From contig JAFFSR010000239.1 of the NCBI GenBank assembly GCA_017163975.1, positions 1,674,001-1,738,000 of the forward strand: DNA of 64,000 nt, read 5' to 3'. The position numbers and the translations under genes were made by a program. Each line of letters begins with the position of its first letter. The first letter of the stretch is position 1. Positions 48,901 to 61,200 of the stretch are shown in pieces. Source of the stretch: Anastatus disparis. Its lineage: Eukaryota > Arthropoda > Insecta > Hymenoptera > Eupelmidae. The notes below the pieces were generated by a model. It did not search any database, was not told the DNA's origin, and saw nothing but the letters and a program-made list of their open reading frames with translations.

Positions 48901-51900
48901 AGACCATTAAAAACCAACGTAGCTAAACCGAAAACTGTAATGATAGAATTTTTCATTTTAATTCATATTTTTCATATATTTTATTTTTAGTTCAATTCTA
49001 ATGGTCACTTTGTTGATTTAGTTATACAAGTCGAATCTGAATAACTGAATAATTTGAAGTTATAAACTTTCTTTTAACAGTTATTTTATCACATTTAGTT
49101 TAAAAATATTTGAAAATATAAATTAACTGACGTTTTAAATTATTTTTAAGTATATGTAATAATTGTTGGGAATAACTGTTATAAACTGAACAGTTATTCA
49201 TTTTTGTTATTTCGTTATTCACAGATTTTACTATTTTCTTGTAAATTGTGAGAAAGCAATAAAGCAAATTTTGAATTTCTTTAGGCTTTTTTTGTATAAG
49301 CACACATGTTTTTAATTCTCTGATTTTCGTTTTTTATTCTTAAAGTTAAATAAATTTTCTTATTATAAAACAGATAAAATTATTTGAACTCCTATTATTT
49401 AACGAAATTTTTTTGTTCTCTCTTAATCCCACTTTACAAGTCAATACGGTAGCTATGATTGAGTCAAGAATAAAGTATTCAAGAAATAAGTGAATAAGAT
49501 TATTTCCGCAAATAATTACCGTATGGAAAAAAAAGATACTACTGGCAACTAAAGTTTAATTTAAATAATGTCAAGTAAATTGTTTGAAATGTTATTTACT
49601 AAATTCTATTCAATAAATAGTATTTCGAATAAGTAAATATCTAATTATTTTTAAAAATATTTACTTGCCATTATTTAACTTAATCTATACTTGCCAGTAG
49701 TATATTTTTTTTAAGTATGTACTTAAAAATAATCTTTGATTTTATTTCCTTATTCATATAGCATAAAATTATTTTCTCACATATCTGTTACTACAAACAT
49801 ATAACATTCTACAATTTGAAATTTCATAAAAATTAAAAAAAAAAGGTAAATATAAATAGTTTTAAAAATAAGATGAAAACTCACGCAAGGCTCCAACTCT
49901 AATGTAAAAACTCGTAGGCGCAGTTCTGGAGCGTGATATATGAGCGCGCTTAAGCGAACCAAACCTTGTAAGGGACGCACCGCCAAGTTCAGCATCCTGT
50001 AATCCCGCTGTACCATTTCTAATGCTACCGCAACTGTCTATCAATACCCATATGTAGATACTGATTATTACTGCGATACTACCTACGTACATGTACATTA
50101 GGAAGATGCCCTGTAAAGCAACAACAAAAAAATTTTATGTTTTACAAATTGCTTTTTCATTTATTTTTTTTTTTTATATAAATTGTAAATATTGGTGATT
50201 TATGGAGTTGTGTAGAATAATGTTAAATAATGCCAATAAATGTCAGTGTTTATCATGGGTATTGCCGTAATAATTCATTGGCGAGTGTATAAAAAGAAAA
50301 TTATTCAGGAAGACCTTTCCTGATATTTATATAAATATTTAAAATAAAAAAAGTCTCATGAAAAATGGAAAAATTTCAAAATAAAATATTCATTTTCCAA
50401 CATTTTAGCTCTTTAGTTCTGTACAACGAGTGATTTTTGCATATACCAAACAAACAACGCGATAAACAATAATTATGTATACTATGCACAGAATATTCTA
50501 TGATCGCTCGATAAATTAAAATGTATTTTCTAGCTGAAGATTAACAATCGGCCAAAAATCTCTTTATTCATGCATCAAATTGGTATACAACTATTCAATG
50601 TAAACATCGTAAACAAATTTAATCTATCCTAAACGTACGTTAACCTTGCCTCTAAATCAATACGTATATACAGAATAAACTTTATTTAAATCGCTTATTC
50701 ACATTACAATAATTCAATGTATTTAAAATAGTTAAACATCGTTCGTTCGGTAGATTAACTTTAAACTTGGTAATATTGACGAGCAGCTGTTGTATATAGA
50801 CACATTAAAGAATATATTTTTCTGGGACAAAAGCCAAACAGCAGCCCTCCTCGCGCGCGCAATCAGCAAAATAGCCATGAAGTGGTACACGGTTAATAAA
50901 GTATAAAGACTTTGCGGCGATTCAAATTTATAAAACAATCGCTTAATTCATAGACGTTCAATCGAGCGTTAAAGTTGAGGAAGGGAATACTCGTTTTATA
51001 AACTTAAATTACGAATTAATGGATCGGAATCTTGAGGATAAAAAAATTATTTATTAAACATTGAAATTCTGCAGTAGTTCATTTGTTTAGCTTGAATTAG
51101 TGGATTAATTGAAATAGTAGTCGATTTAGTTTAAGTTTTATGATTGCGTTTAAATTTTATGCGTTTAAGTAAATAATAAGAACGATGGTACTTTATTTTC
51201 ATATAGAAATTTTATTAGTTCTGTTTCATATTTGATGAGTTATTATTTTAATGATTTTTATAAGTCCGATTGCCTACTAATTGATTTTTGAAGGAGCAAT
51301 CATTACAATAATCAATTTAACTTTCTCGAATTGCATACTTCGGCTAGGCCTTTATATTTCTGTTATTTTTTTATTATTTTAATGGAAAAAATTATTTTGT
51401 TCATATTAATTGTCATTAAAAAATTTATTTTTTCTGAAAAAACCAGTGAATCCGAAAACACACCGATACTTAATGATTTATGTGATCTAGAATTCATAGC
51501 AGAAAAATTCTATTAAACAAACATCTTAAAGGTTTTTTCATGTCTCTATTTCAAGGTATACATGACATTGCGGTGTACTTGTATCATCGCGTAATTAAAA
51601 TTATCATCATAAAACCACATAAAAACTACGAAAATATGTGGTCGCTTCTTAGAAATGGCATTATTCCTACATCACGAAGTACGAAAGTCTTTTAAAATTT
51701 GCAGCTCAGAAAAAAGCATAATAGTAACCACATCCCAGTAGTTTTTCTGTGGTTTTATGTAAAATTTTTTATTTACACGATGTCATATTAACTGTAACAT
51801 CATTGCGTTTTAGCAAATTTGCTTATCTATTCAAGTTTGCTTATCTATTCTGGCTTGTAAAATAATTATTACAATTTTTCCATTTTTTAAAAAAAATTAA

Positions 51901-54900
51901 CAATTTTATTTCAAAGATATAATGAGTATGATAATATAACGTATATGCAGAATAAAACGTGAAATATCCGATATTTCGCATATATACACGTCGTTGCATG
52001 AAATACTTCGGCGTTGATTACACGAGGGTATAAGGAAATTGCTTTGGGAATTGCAATATCAAGGACTAGAAAATTTTAATTCAGTTTTACATCTATAAAT
52101 TATACCCAAAGAAAAATTAGCTTTAATATCATTTATTATTATTTCTCACGAATATTACGTTTGATTAATGAATAGTAAAAATAATATTTAAAATTTGTAA
52201 TTGTATTATAAGTTTTATTTAATTTAAAAAAAAAAATATTCAATGTTTAGATTCACAGAGATCGCTGTATACTTTTGATGTATACATCTTGAATTTGTAC
52301 TTCGTACAGTACATCTGCAGTTACATTGAAGTAGTCTAAGGCAATTTCAAGAGAGATATACGCGCGCGTTTTATATGCGAGAGAGAAGATTTGTAAGGCA
52401 ATTACGCTACCAAGGAGATTATACGATGCTCATCCTTTCCGTTTCTTTTGACCGTTTGATATTCTGCGTATACAGATGTATATAGTGAAGCGTCGTATGC
52501 ATATTGTGATTCGTGTAAATCTGGTGAATGTAAATATTTAACGTTGAAATTTACTATTAATCATTCATTTGCGAACTGGTTTTACTATGAATTTAGTTAA
52601 AGATTTTTGATTGAAAAATTTTCAGAGATAGAGTATAAATAGCTTTTATACTAAATTATAATGTTAATTTAAAGTTTATAGTTTTGTTCAGATCAGTTTT
52701 CCTAAGATGTAAGAACCCAGAAATATTTTCTTCACGATATATACTAAACAAGATCTTGCAAAATTTTATTCTGTTTACTGATACAGAAAATTTTTACATA
52801 ACTTTAGAAAAATGATGATTTATAAATATTTTGGCGTTAATTTTAATTTTATATTAGTTAAGATTATGTAAAGGAAATTTTAAGCATATTTTGTATTATA
52901 AATTCATATTTGATTCATTTGCATTTATATGGTGTAATTTTTAATTTTGCTAATCTAATTTTAAGCATATTAATTGTATTCATAGCAGTGCTCTTTTATT
53001 AAACAAATATACTTTGGTAAATAATCATTAATAATTAAAATTTTTCTTTCGAATTAAGCATTGTTTTATAATATTAAGAAAATTATTTAGTCAATATGTC
53101 AATATTTGAACGTTTTTCGCATAATATCATTATCATTGTAATTATTTAAACTATATTCTAATATAAAGAATAATTATATATTATTAAATATATATTAAAG
53201 TAAGTTTGTCTGAAGAAAATATTTTCTTATGTAAAATTTGGATTTTAGCGCTACAATTTTAAAAATTCAAAATCTAAATTTAACCTTTATGAATTTCAAG
53301 TTTAAATACTCCATTTTGTATCATTTAAAATGTTTTAATTAATATATCAGGGATTAGGTATTATTCAGCTTAATATTTATTTAAAAATTCGATAAGCTTT
53401 GACCCCTTTAGGAACTTTAAAATGTTGATAAGAAAAAGCCCGAGGCCGGGCCACGCGACGAACGCAGCCGGGCCAGCACCCCCCACACGCCAAACGGAAC
53501 CGCGCAATTAGCATCGTAATGATGGCATAAATACAGCGACGTTAAATTAAAAAAAAGTTATAGGTGTATTTCGTTATCAATGTTTTCAATAGGTAGAGAA
53601 ACTTCGTAATATTTTTAATTTTATTTATAATAACAATACTATTTTTAACATTTCAGAAATATTGGCGGTGTAAATCTTTGTTTATACATATTGAAAGCTT
53701 ATAAGTTTTATATGCAAATGCTTTATTAACGGCCAATCTAAAAAATAAAATTTCAATGTGCAATAAGCATATTTGTTTACATTTTTTCTCATGTCTTTTT
53801 TAATAAATCGACTGTTTTATTTTAAATACTTTACTCTTAACAAATATTTTTTAAATTATTGTTTCGGAATAAAAAGTTCATCATTTCAATTATATATTTT
53901 AGTATATTTTCATCCTGTCAAAAACTACACTATTATGAAAAAAAAATTAAAGTTTGTCTCAAGTTCAAAATTTCTACTTAAAACCTAATTTACTAGAAGC
54001 GGTTTTTAATGTATCAAATTTATTTAAAATTTGTAACCCACAGACCGTAGTTTCCTCTTTGGAGTATAACAAATGTCCGTTTCATATATGAAAATCCGTT
54101 ATTTTAATCCTTTAAGTGACAATGCGTTCTAAAAAATATATTTTTCATTCAATTTCTCCTAGTTTTCTCGTATAATAAATTAATTTTTCTAAAAAAATAT
54201 CATGAATCAAATGAAAATTGTGACGTCTAGAAGGTTAATAAATATTTATATTAATATAAAATAATTATAAAGTTTAATAAAAAAACCTTTTTCACTTAAT
54301 TAATTTTTTTCTATATTTGTTTGCTTTAATTCAAACATTTTTTTTTATTTTACTATTTGTAGCTGTAATATCTAGATCAGTATTTTCTTATATTCTAATT
54401 AATATTATTTATTTCAAAAGTTTTATTAATTCTCATATTATCTTAGAGATAAAATTTTACTGTCTATATAGTGGTCTCGTCGACAGTTACATTTGTCGCT
54501 TGATAATTTCAAAGGTAAGTAGATAATAGTTTACGTTTGGAAAAACGATACAGAGAACTTTACTTTCCTAAAAAAGAACATGAACTGAGCAATATTTTCT
54601 TTCTATATAAATTTTTTTGTTTAAAAAATGGCATCATAGAATTTTGAAAAACATTGTTAATAATTGAAATTTTTTGTTATTTGAAAATCAAGAGAAAGTA
54701 TAATACATCAAGTTGGTGAAGATTAAAAAAAATTTCTAAAGTTGAATACAATAACTATTTATTTTTATAAAAATAACTTTCCTTTAGAAAATTTTTACAT
54801 TATGTCAATAATTTATCGCCAAACCGTAAATATATTCTAACGAACAAATGGTAATTTTATATTTTAATAAGAAAAAGAAAAAAATTTAAACAAAAATGAT

Positions 54901-57900
54901 TGAGTTTACGCGTTTTCAATGAAAAAAATTCAATATTTTATTTTTTCAACCGATCATCAGAAGAACAAAAGTTAGAGACAAACAGATGACCGATTCGCTC
55001 ATGCATATACAATCAAGTATTTCCGTAGAGAAACATCTGGTTGTAGTACCGCAGTCATGTCATTATTCTACTTGCAAGACACTGTATGGTCAAAGTAAAC
55101 ATTTTTTTCTTTCTTGCTTTTACATTGACAAGTACGGAAAATTTATTGCGAATGAAAATTTTTAATACAATGCAATATTTACTTTGTTACAAGATGGGTT
55201 TTATAAATTTGAAATACATGAATTATCACCTTTTTTGTAAAAATAATGTAAAAATATTTTCAGTGTAATTTTTAAAATATTATATTTTGTTCATTCAATT
55301 CCATCTGTAATTCCATCTTCTTTTAATACAAAATAACTTAAAATATTACGTTCCAGAAAGAAGTTGAATGCCCATGACATAAACTAATTACAGTAATTGC
55401 GCAGAGAAAAACTACAAAGTTTATTTTTGTATTCAGACCATAAAAAAACACTTGTTATTTAAGAAAAAAAATTGTTTTCATTTTTTTTTCTTTCCTAATT
55501 GAAACGTTATATTTCTAAGAATAATTATCATTATTTAATTAAAAATCACCAGGCTGACTGCTTGAGAAATTAGTTTTACGTAATATCGTTCTTATCAATA
55601 GTTCAATTTGCAGTGTAAATTTTAAACAAAATAATTATTATTTTCTAAATTCATTCAAATATTTTAACATTTGTGTGTTTGAAAAGTGTATCAAACTTTT
55701 ATAATACATCGAATGAATTGATGTACATGGTCCGTTAAGTATTGTAAATTTCATGCCATTGATGTGTTTATTACACGTTTTTTATTGTACTTTTTTCTTT
55801 AAACAACATACACAACAATAATTTTTTTCATGTTTTTTTTATAAAGATGATGTGTATGTCATAAAAATTTTCATCTGTTAAATATTAATAAATTTTGATA
55901 TCGACAAACCATACTTTCTCTTTGTGTTAATAAGATTAAATGTTTTCACTAATTTCAAACACATTAATTATATAGAAAAAAAATTGAATTTTTTTAAAAA
56001 CTTCACGGCTTTTGTATAAATGTATATTCATATCTAACGATCGTATTAAGGTAATAATAATAATTTTAAATTGCCAACGTAGTTCACGTGCGAGCTTAAA
56101 ATTTTCTAATAAACAACAAATTAATCATTAAAACGATCTTTAAAAATAATAGTTGCTATTTAAGCTAAATGAACAATGAAATTGAGCTTCATAATGTTTA
56201 ATACTTATTATTATTATCAATTTAAATTAATCGATATCTATTATTTGAATTAATAAAAGAAGCTGTAATGATCCTTTTTGAAAAAAAAAGAATATACCCA
56301 TTACAATGTTTAAACTAAAGGTATATACCGGCTTTTGCACAAAATGCCGAAACGTATATACGTATAAAATACTTTATGGACAATAATAGCGTTGATGCGT
56401 TATATTAACTTAGACGATTTCACTCTGTTTCTTTTTCATACGAACGCGGCTCTGGATATGTTTTACGATCGAGAAATCGTCGAGAGAGAGAGAAAGAAAA
56501 AAGTGCGGGGTATACCCATGTGTTCTCTCGCGCGCCAACGTTCGATTCGATCGAGTGAGCATGTATAGTACGGGATGTTGTATGTGCATTGATGTTATTT
56601 TGCTATTGACGTTTAATATATAAGATTATTTTGTTACATTTTCTCTTCCTTAACTTTTTAACTAGCTGCGACGAAATTGCCAAATTAGCTGCAATGCTTC
56701 AATAATTTTGAAATCGAAAAGTTTCACATTTACCTGCATGCATAAATATTTTTTTCTTGGAAAAAATCTCTAATCTCGCAGAGATTTTGTATTTTATGTA
56801 CAGATGATTGGCAATTTGTTAGTCCACTTCCGTACACCGTACAGAAACATTTGATAGTCAAATAAAATGTTTATATTCTTTGAATAAAACAATATATTTT
56901 TTATATACACCATAAAACTTAAATTGATTATATTTTTCTTGAAAAGTAAGATTAATAACGCGCTTAATTTCCTTATACGTAAGTGGCATGCCACTTTTCT
57001 CATGTGTAATTGCAGAAATTGCCTCTTTTTTTTTTATTATCTTTATAACGTACAATTAATTATCAATGCTTTATATCGTTGCAACAAATGATTTATAAGA
57101 GAGAAAGCGGTTATTTTTTTTTTCTTTTAAACATTGAAGATATAAAGTAATTAAATATAGTTCGTTTACCTGAAGACTTAGTAGTGGCACTGGTGTGTCC
57201 ATGACTTCGGCCAAGCATAAGGCCATTGTTAGGATGATAACAAGCTCGCCGTAAACGTTCGATAGGACCACCCATAATTGTGAACTATTTAGACGAATAA
57301 TCATTTGAATTTTAATGTAAAATATTTTATTCTTGATATAATTATTGTATTTAAAAAAATAATAGCAATGTATTAGATGAAAAGTTAATGAAAGTTGTAA
57401 TGGGCAATAAAAGAGATATTTCTAGAATTTAATGTTATTGAGTTATTAGATTGAAGTTATTTTATATGTGTAATATCACTATTTAGGCTTGGAATATTTT
57501 CTTTCAACTTTTGAATATTGTTTTCTTACGTTAAATTAATTTTCATTTTCATTCTTTCTTAACTTTTAAATTAATTAAATTTTTATATAAATTCTTTTTT
57601 AATCTCGATTTTTATATGATTCTTAATTCAAGTATCATTAACCTTAAATCCAGCTAAATTTTTCTTCAAAACTTTACAATTATTACAAAATAACCCATAA
57701 TTTTAAAAAATTGAATGTCATTCCATGCGAACACAACATTCTTTATAAATTTTGCTAAGAAACAATATCCAAAAGTTAAGGAAAATCCAAGTTGTACATA
57801 CTTTCTTAGTAAAAAAATCCAATTAAAAAAAAATTTTGATATTCAAAAATTAAATTTAATAAAATGATGAAAATAATGAATAATAATAAAATATTTGAAT

Positions 57901-58211
57901 AAGATGATAGATAATTTGATAAACTTACAATGGCTCGGAATGGTCAAGCAAATCATCAGGCGATCTTGATCTAGCCAATATCCTTGATACAAGTGATTTT
58001 GGCGGGGGTGAATGTTGTCGTTGATTAAGATTTGATGAATCGCGCGTTGGCGATTCATTATTATTTAAACGCCTCTCTGAACGATCAGCACGACCGGAGC
58101 TGGTGGATGGACCACCAGCTACGGCCCCTCCAGGCGTACCATCCACTGTGGTGCCGCCTGTCGTACTTCCGGTTTCGTTCAAACTATCCTTGTCATGTTG
58201 TTCATTGTTTG
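45913..58211 (-). CDS. Otop: Otopetrin family proton channel (first exon unresolved)
   Basis: Otopetrins are dimeric proton-selective channels with 12 membrane helices per subunit; insect members serve acid taste. Minus-strand exons: 57929-58211, 57170-57284, 49885-50110, 48777-48934, 48372-48588, 47720-47969, 47011-47452, 46258-46462, 45913-46121 (TGA at 45913-45915). These give 700 aa plus an unplaced start exon; the first listed exon begins with 2 nt of a split codon. The N-terminal part is hydrophilic (Gly/Thr/Ser/Arg-rich). Family landmarks in order: LSNVYGELVIILTMALCLAE, MYMYVGSIAVI, FGLATLVFNGLEMAM, LHGLFTFLQMHFLFVNSQ, ARFGFTHLAATNIAVWARL, PFLYPFIVQFSLIAAAVTFV, KPGRQIITFLLFSNAVLW and GLPLLIFYRFHSCVLLLEAW. 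The last is the normal family C-terminus, so the TGA is at the expected place. The 7.1 kb intron is 50111-57169. Confidence 0.93.
47970..47977 (-). other. Otop: Tandem splice acceptor (TCAGCCAG) of otopetrin exon
   Basis: The acceptor of exon 47720-47969 is a pair of AGs 4 nt apart. Use of the inner AG continues the family frame from the exon ending at 48372 (phase 1). Use of the outer AG would join the other open frame of that exon at phase 0. Both joins stay open into the same downstream frame. Confidence 0.5.
49527..49712. mobile_element. MITE-like foldback element with ~50 nt inverted repeats
   Basis: The left arm (about 49527-49580: AAAAAAAAGATACTACTGGC, then TTTAATTTAAATAATGTCAA) and right arm (about 49660-49712) are inverted copies over about 54 nt with a handful of mismatches. 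They flank roughly 80 nt of AT-rich sequence. It lies within the otopetrin intron 48935-49884 and has no ORF. A non-autonomous DNA transposon remnant is the best reading. Confidence 0.65.
51595..51775. mobile_element. MITE-like foldback element
   Basis: CATAAAACCACATAAAAACT near 51608, followed by ATATGTGGT, is repeated in inverted orientation near 51727-51760 (ACCACAT, then AGTTTTTCTGTGGTTTTATG). The arms are about 35-45 nt with a few mismatches, and the enclosed 80 nt is non-coding. It lies in the large otopetrin intron. Confidence 0.55.
53433..53545. other. GC-rich island followed by AT-hook/homeodomain-like motifs
   Basis: About 70 nt (53437-53506) are close to three-quarters G+C, with two copies of GCCGGGCC, in a surrounding of roughly a quarter G+C. 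The adjacent CGCAATTAGCATCGTAATGA contains CAATTA and TAATGA homeodomain-type cores. Both strands are open over the island in some frames, but no family match is seen and the flanking otopetrin exons join without it. It is likely a non-coding regulatory element or a fragment of foreign or repeated DNA. Confidence 0.4.
56430..56600. promoter_or_regulatory. GA-tract, CpG-richer regulatory-like block in otopetrin intron
   Basis: A patch with CGATCGAGAAATCGTCGAG, a GAGAGAGAGA run and CTCTCGCGCGCC resembles the composition of the Tao and Srl promoter blocks. It lies just upstream (in transcription sense) of the exons from 50110 on, so it could be an internal promoter or enhancer. Confidence 0.35.
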
Positions 58212-61200
58212 CTATATTAAACGAAAACAAAATTAGCATTCATTTTTTTAATATATTATTTGTTTTGTTTTCAATTCAAAACAATATGTTTATACAGTTA
58301 AATACTATGTAAACATATATGAATATCTATGATGATATTAAATTATATATCATCATATTCGAATAATGGTACTTCATAAACGTATCTGAGTATATGCCAT
58401 CTAATATTAATACATACACATAAATAAGCTTGAATATGATTTAATATAAATAAAATTTTTGACTGAATTTTGCATTTTCATAGATAATCATGTATGATAA
58501 TATACATTAATATGTAATTGAATATAAGCAGATGTGATCTCATAAAATGATTTTGTAATATGAATTAATATGTCCATACTGGATGACACATATTGCTATA
58601 TGTTTACATGATGCCATAATTTAGATATATTATCATATATGTTCTTACATGCTCACATAAAATGTTAAGGTGTGAACATATATGATTATATATGAATCTT
58701 TTTTCATAGTTTTTAAATTGAACGATTGAAATCTATGAATTGAAAAAAAAATTTGTATAATAGATTATTTAATTATAACAGCATCATATATAAATATCAT
58801 TTTCCATCAAATTTAAAAATGGAAAACCATTTTAAATCTTTAATTACTATAAGGAGGACTTTTCTTTTTTAATATTGGTAAAATATATCTTATTAAATAA
58901 ATAATTATAAGTACAAATTATTCAAAAGTATTTCATTTAACTACATTTATTCCTTTAGAATTAAATGTAAAGTAATAATATACTTTAATACTATGTTTTA
59001 ACATCGTTGCAACAAAAAAAATTTTCACACGCAATTAATTTTAATATATTCCACCCTACACGCTATATTCTACAATAAATATTTGTTCTTTTTTTCATCG
59101 CGCAAGATGAAATATGATACATAAACATTTTATTGTAAGGAATTAAATATTAATATTTTCGTAAAAAAAACAAAAAAATAATATTGCATATTGATTTATG
59201 TGCATATCAAAATATATTTACACAATTTCGTGTTTTATAACCTGGAAATCCATAAACATTAAAAAAGAGAATACAAAAATAAAAAAATTTTTAACAATTT
59301 GAATGTTATTTTTTATCTTACTCATATTCAATACAAAAATCTAAATGTTATAGTTAAAATAATTCTAACAAATCGATTTGGAAACGAGAATCAGATTATA
59401 AAATATTTCAAGCATAAAGCGAAATTATACGCTTGTTAAAAAATAATAAAAAAGAAAAACTACATTAATCATTCTAAATAATACAAGAGTATAAAAAAAA
59501 ATATAAACATTTATTATGATTTACAAATACATATTTATTTGATCTTGATTATAAATATACATATGTTTATAATAATCTTTCGAATCATGTTAAAATAAAT
59601 ATATACAGGTATTGCAAAGTAGATTAGTTTTTACAATGTAAAAATTTCAGCGAACATTTTCTTATTTTATAAATTTTTTAACATGGATTTTTTTAACTGA
59701 TTTTGTTACTTTTAATAAACAACAAAAATAATAATTTACTAAAAATATTTTGCTTCCATAACACTCAAGTCAAAGTTTTGTAAAAAATAGAATTAGACAT
59801 AAAAACTTTCTTCAAGCTCCACCGTAAGAATCCAGTAATCCTCCCATCATTAATTATACAATCCTCCTTTGACTATCGGTAAAAATTAAATGCAAAAATA
59901 AAGAAGAAAAAGAAAGATAAATAAAAAAAAAGAGTCATAAAATGTAGAACACAAGTTTTTACATAATAAAAACAAGCTTTGATACTACAATAAAAATCAA
60001 CACAAGTTCTTGTGTACTTTCTCTTTCTTCAAACAGTACATACATGAACTAACGCGTGCGTACATATATATACAATCATGTTTCATTTTTTTTCTCAAGT
60101 TTTCCGTTCCTTACGTTATAGTTCGCGTGATGCACGCGCATTTCGTCAAAAGACATAGAGATGTATAACGAAAAAGCTTATACATAAAGTTGAGATGTAG
60201 CTAGTCTATACATTAAATACATAAAATTCTTCTTTTTCTTACGCAGATGGATCGATGGTAAAAAGTTCACGAGTGCGTTAAATTACTACGATTCATTTGA
60301 AGAGCAATAGCCAGAGGGAGATGAGGTCTATAGGTGTGTATATATGTATACACGTGATTTTTTTTTCTTTTTTTTAAAGCAGAGAGAAAATCTCAACTCG
60401 TTTTTTCTTTCCGCGTCGCGAAACTTGCTCGCCAAATGTATACGAATTTCAGCACGTAAGAGATTTGCTTTCGCGATCGAGGTTGCTGATCTTTTAAAAT
60501 TAAAATTCGCTGTCACTTTTTATCGCTGAGAAAAAAATGCGTGTTCGGTCAAATTCGTATGTTTATCAGTGATAAAGTAACTGAATTTTTACGCAGAGAA
60601 AAATTTTTTTGCTAAAAATTATAACAGTTTAAAGTGAAAAGTGTCCCAAAATGCCGTTATAACCAAAAATGACCGGAGTGTATGATAAAATTTTCAAGAA
60701 ACATAGAAAAAAACTTTGTTTTTCATAATGAATTTTATCGTAAATTATAAAAATTTTTTGCTATAATTAAACTATTGTAATTTTTCTTAGAATATTTTTC
60801 TCTGATGAATCTTATAAATAATATGCATTATTGTTAGTTATAAATTTTATGCATAATAATATTATATAGAATTTATAGAAGCATAAACCAATAAGCGATT
60901 ATTTAAAAAGTAAATAATTAGTATCATTATTATTGAAATACTTTAGTATTGTGCAAAAGTTTAAAGCTTAATTCAAGAAAACGTTTCTTAAAGAAAAAAT
61001 ACCTTTTTGGACAATCAAGCATACTTAATGAATTTTAATCTTACAAAAACACCAAATATTATTCATAAAATAAAACATAAATTTACTTTAATCACAAGCT
61101 AAAAGTTACATAAAATTTCACTTTGTTAAAAAAAAACCTAAATTAAACAAAAAAAGTAATACGTAACAAAAATTAAAAAAAAAATTAAGAAAGTACAGTA

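Larger units (their letters stand above)
50111..57169. other. Otop: Large otopetrin intron
   Basis: This 7.1 kb intron has no supported coding exon: the flanking exons join directly in phase and in family order. It holds a foldback element (51595-51775), a GC-rich island (53433-53520) and regulatory-like patches near 52330-52520 and 56430-56600, the latter with a GA tract at about 56480-56500. These could be enhancers or an internal promoter for a shorter isoform. Confidence 0.5.

Noticed and set aside
53437..53530. Cassette exon of otopetrin from the GC island
   Set aside because: The flanking otopetrin exons already join in phase at a conserved family position, and the island lacks good splice sites in the right phase.
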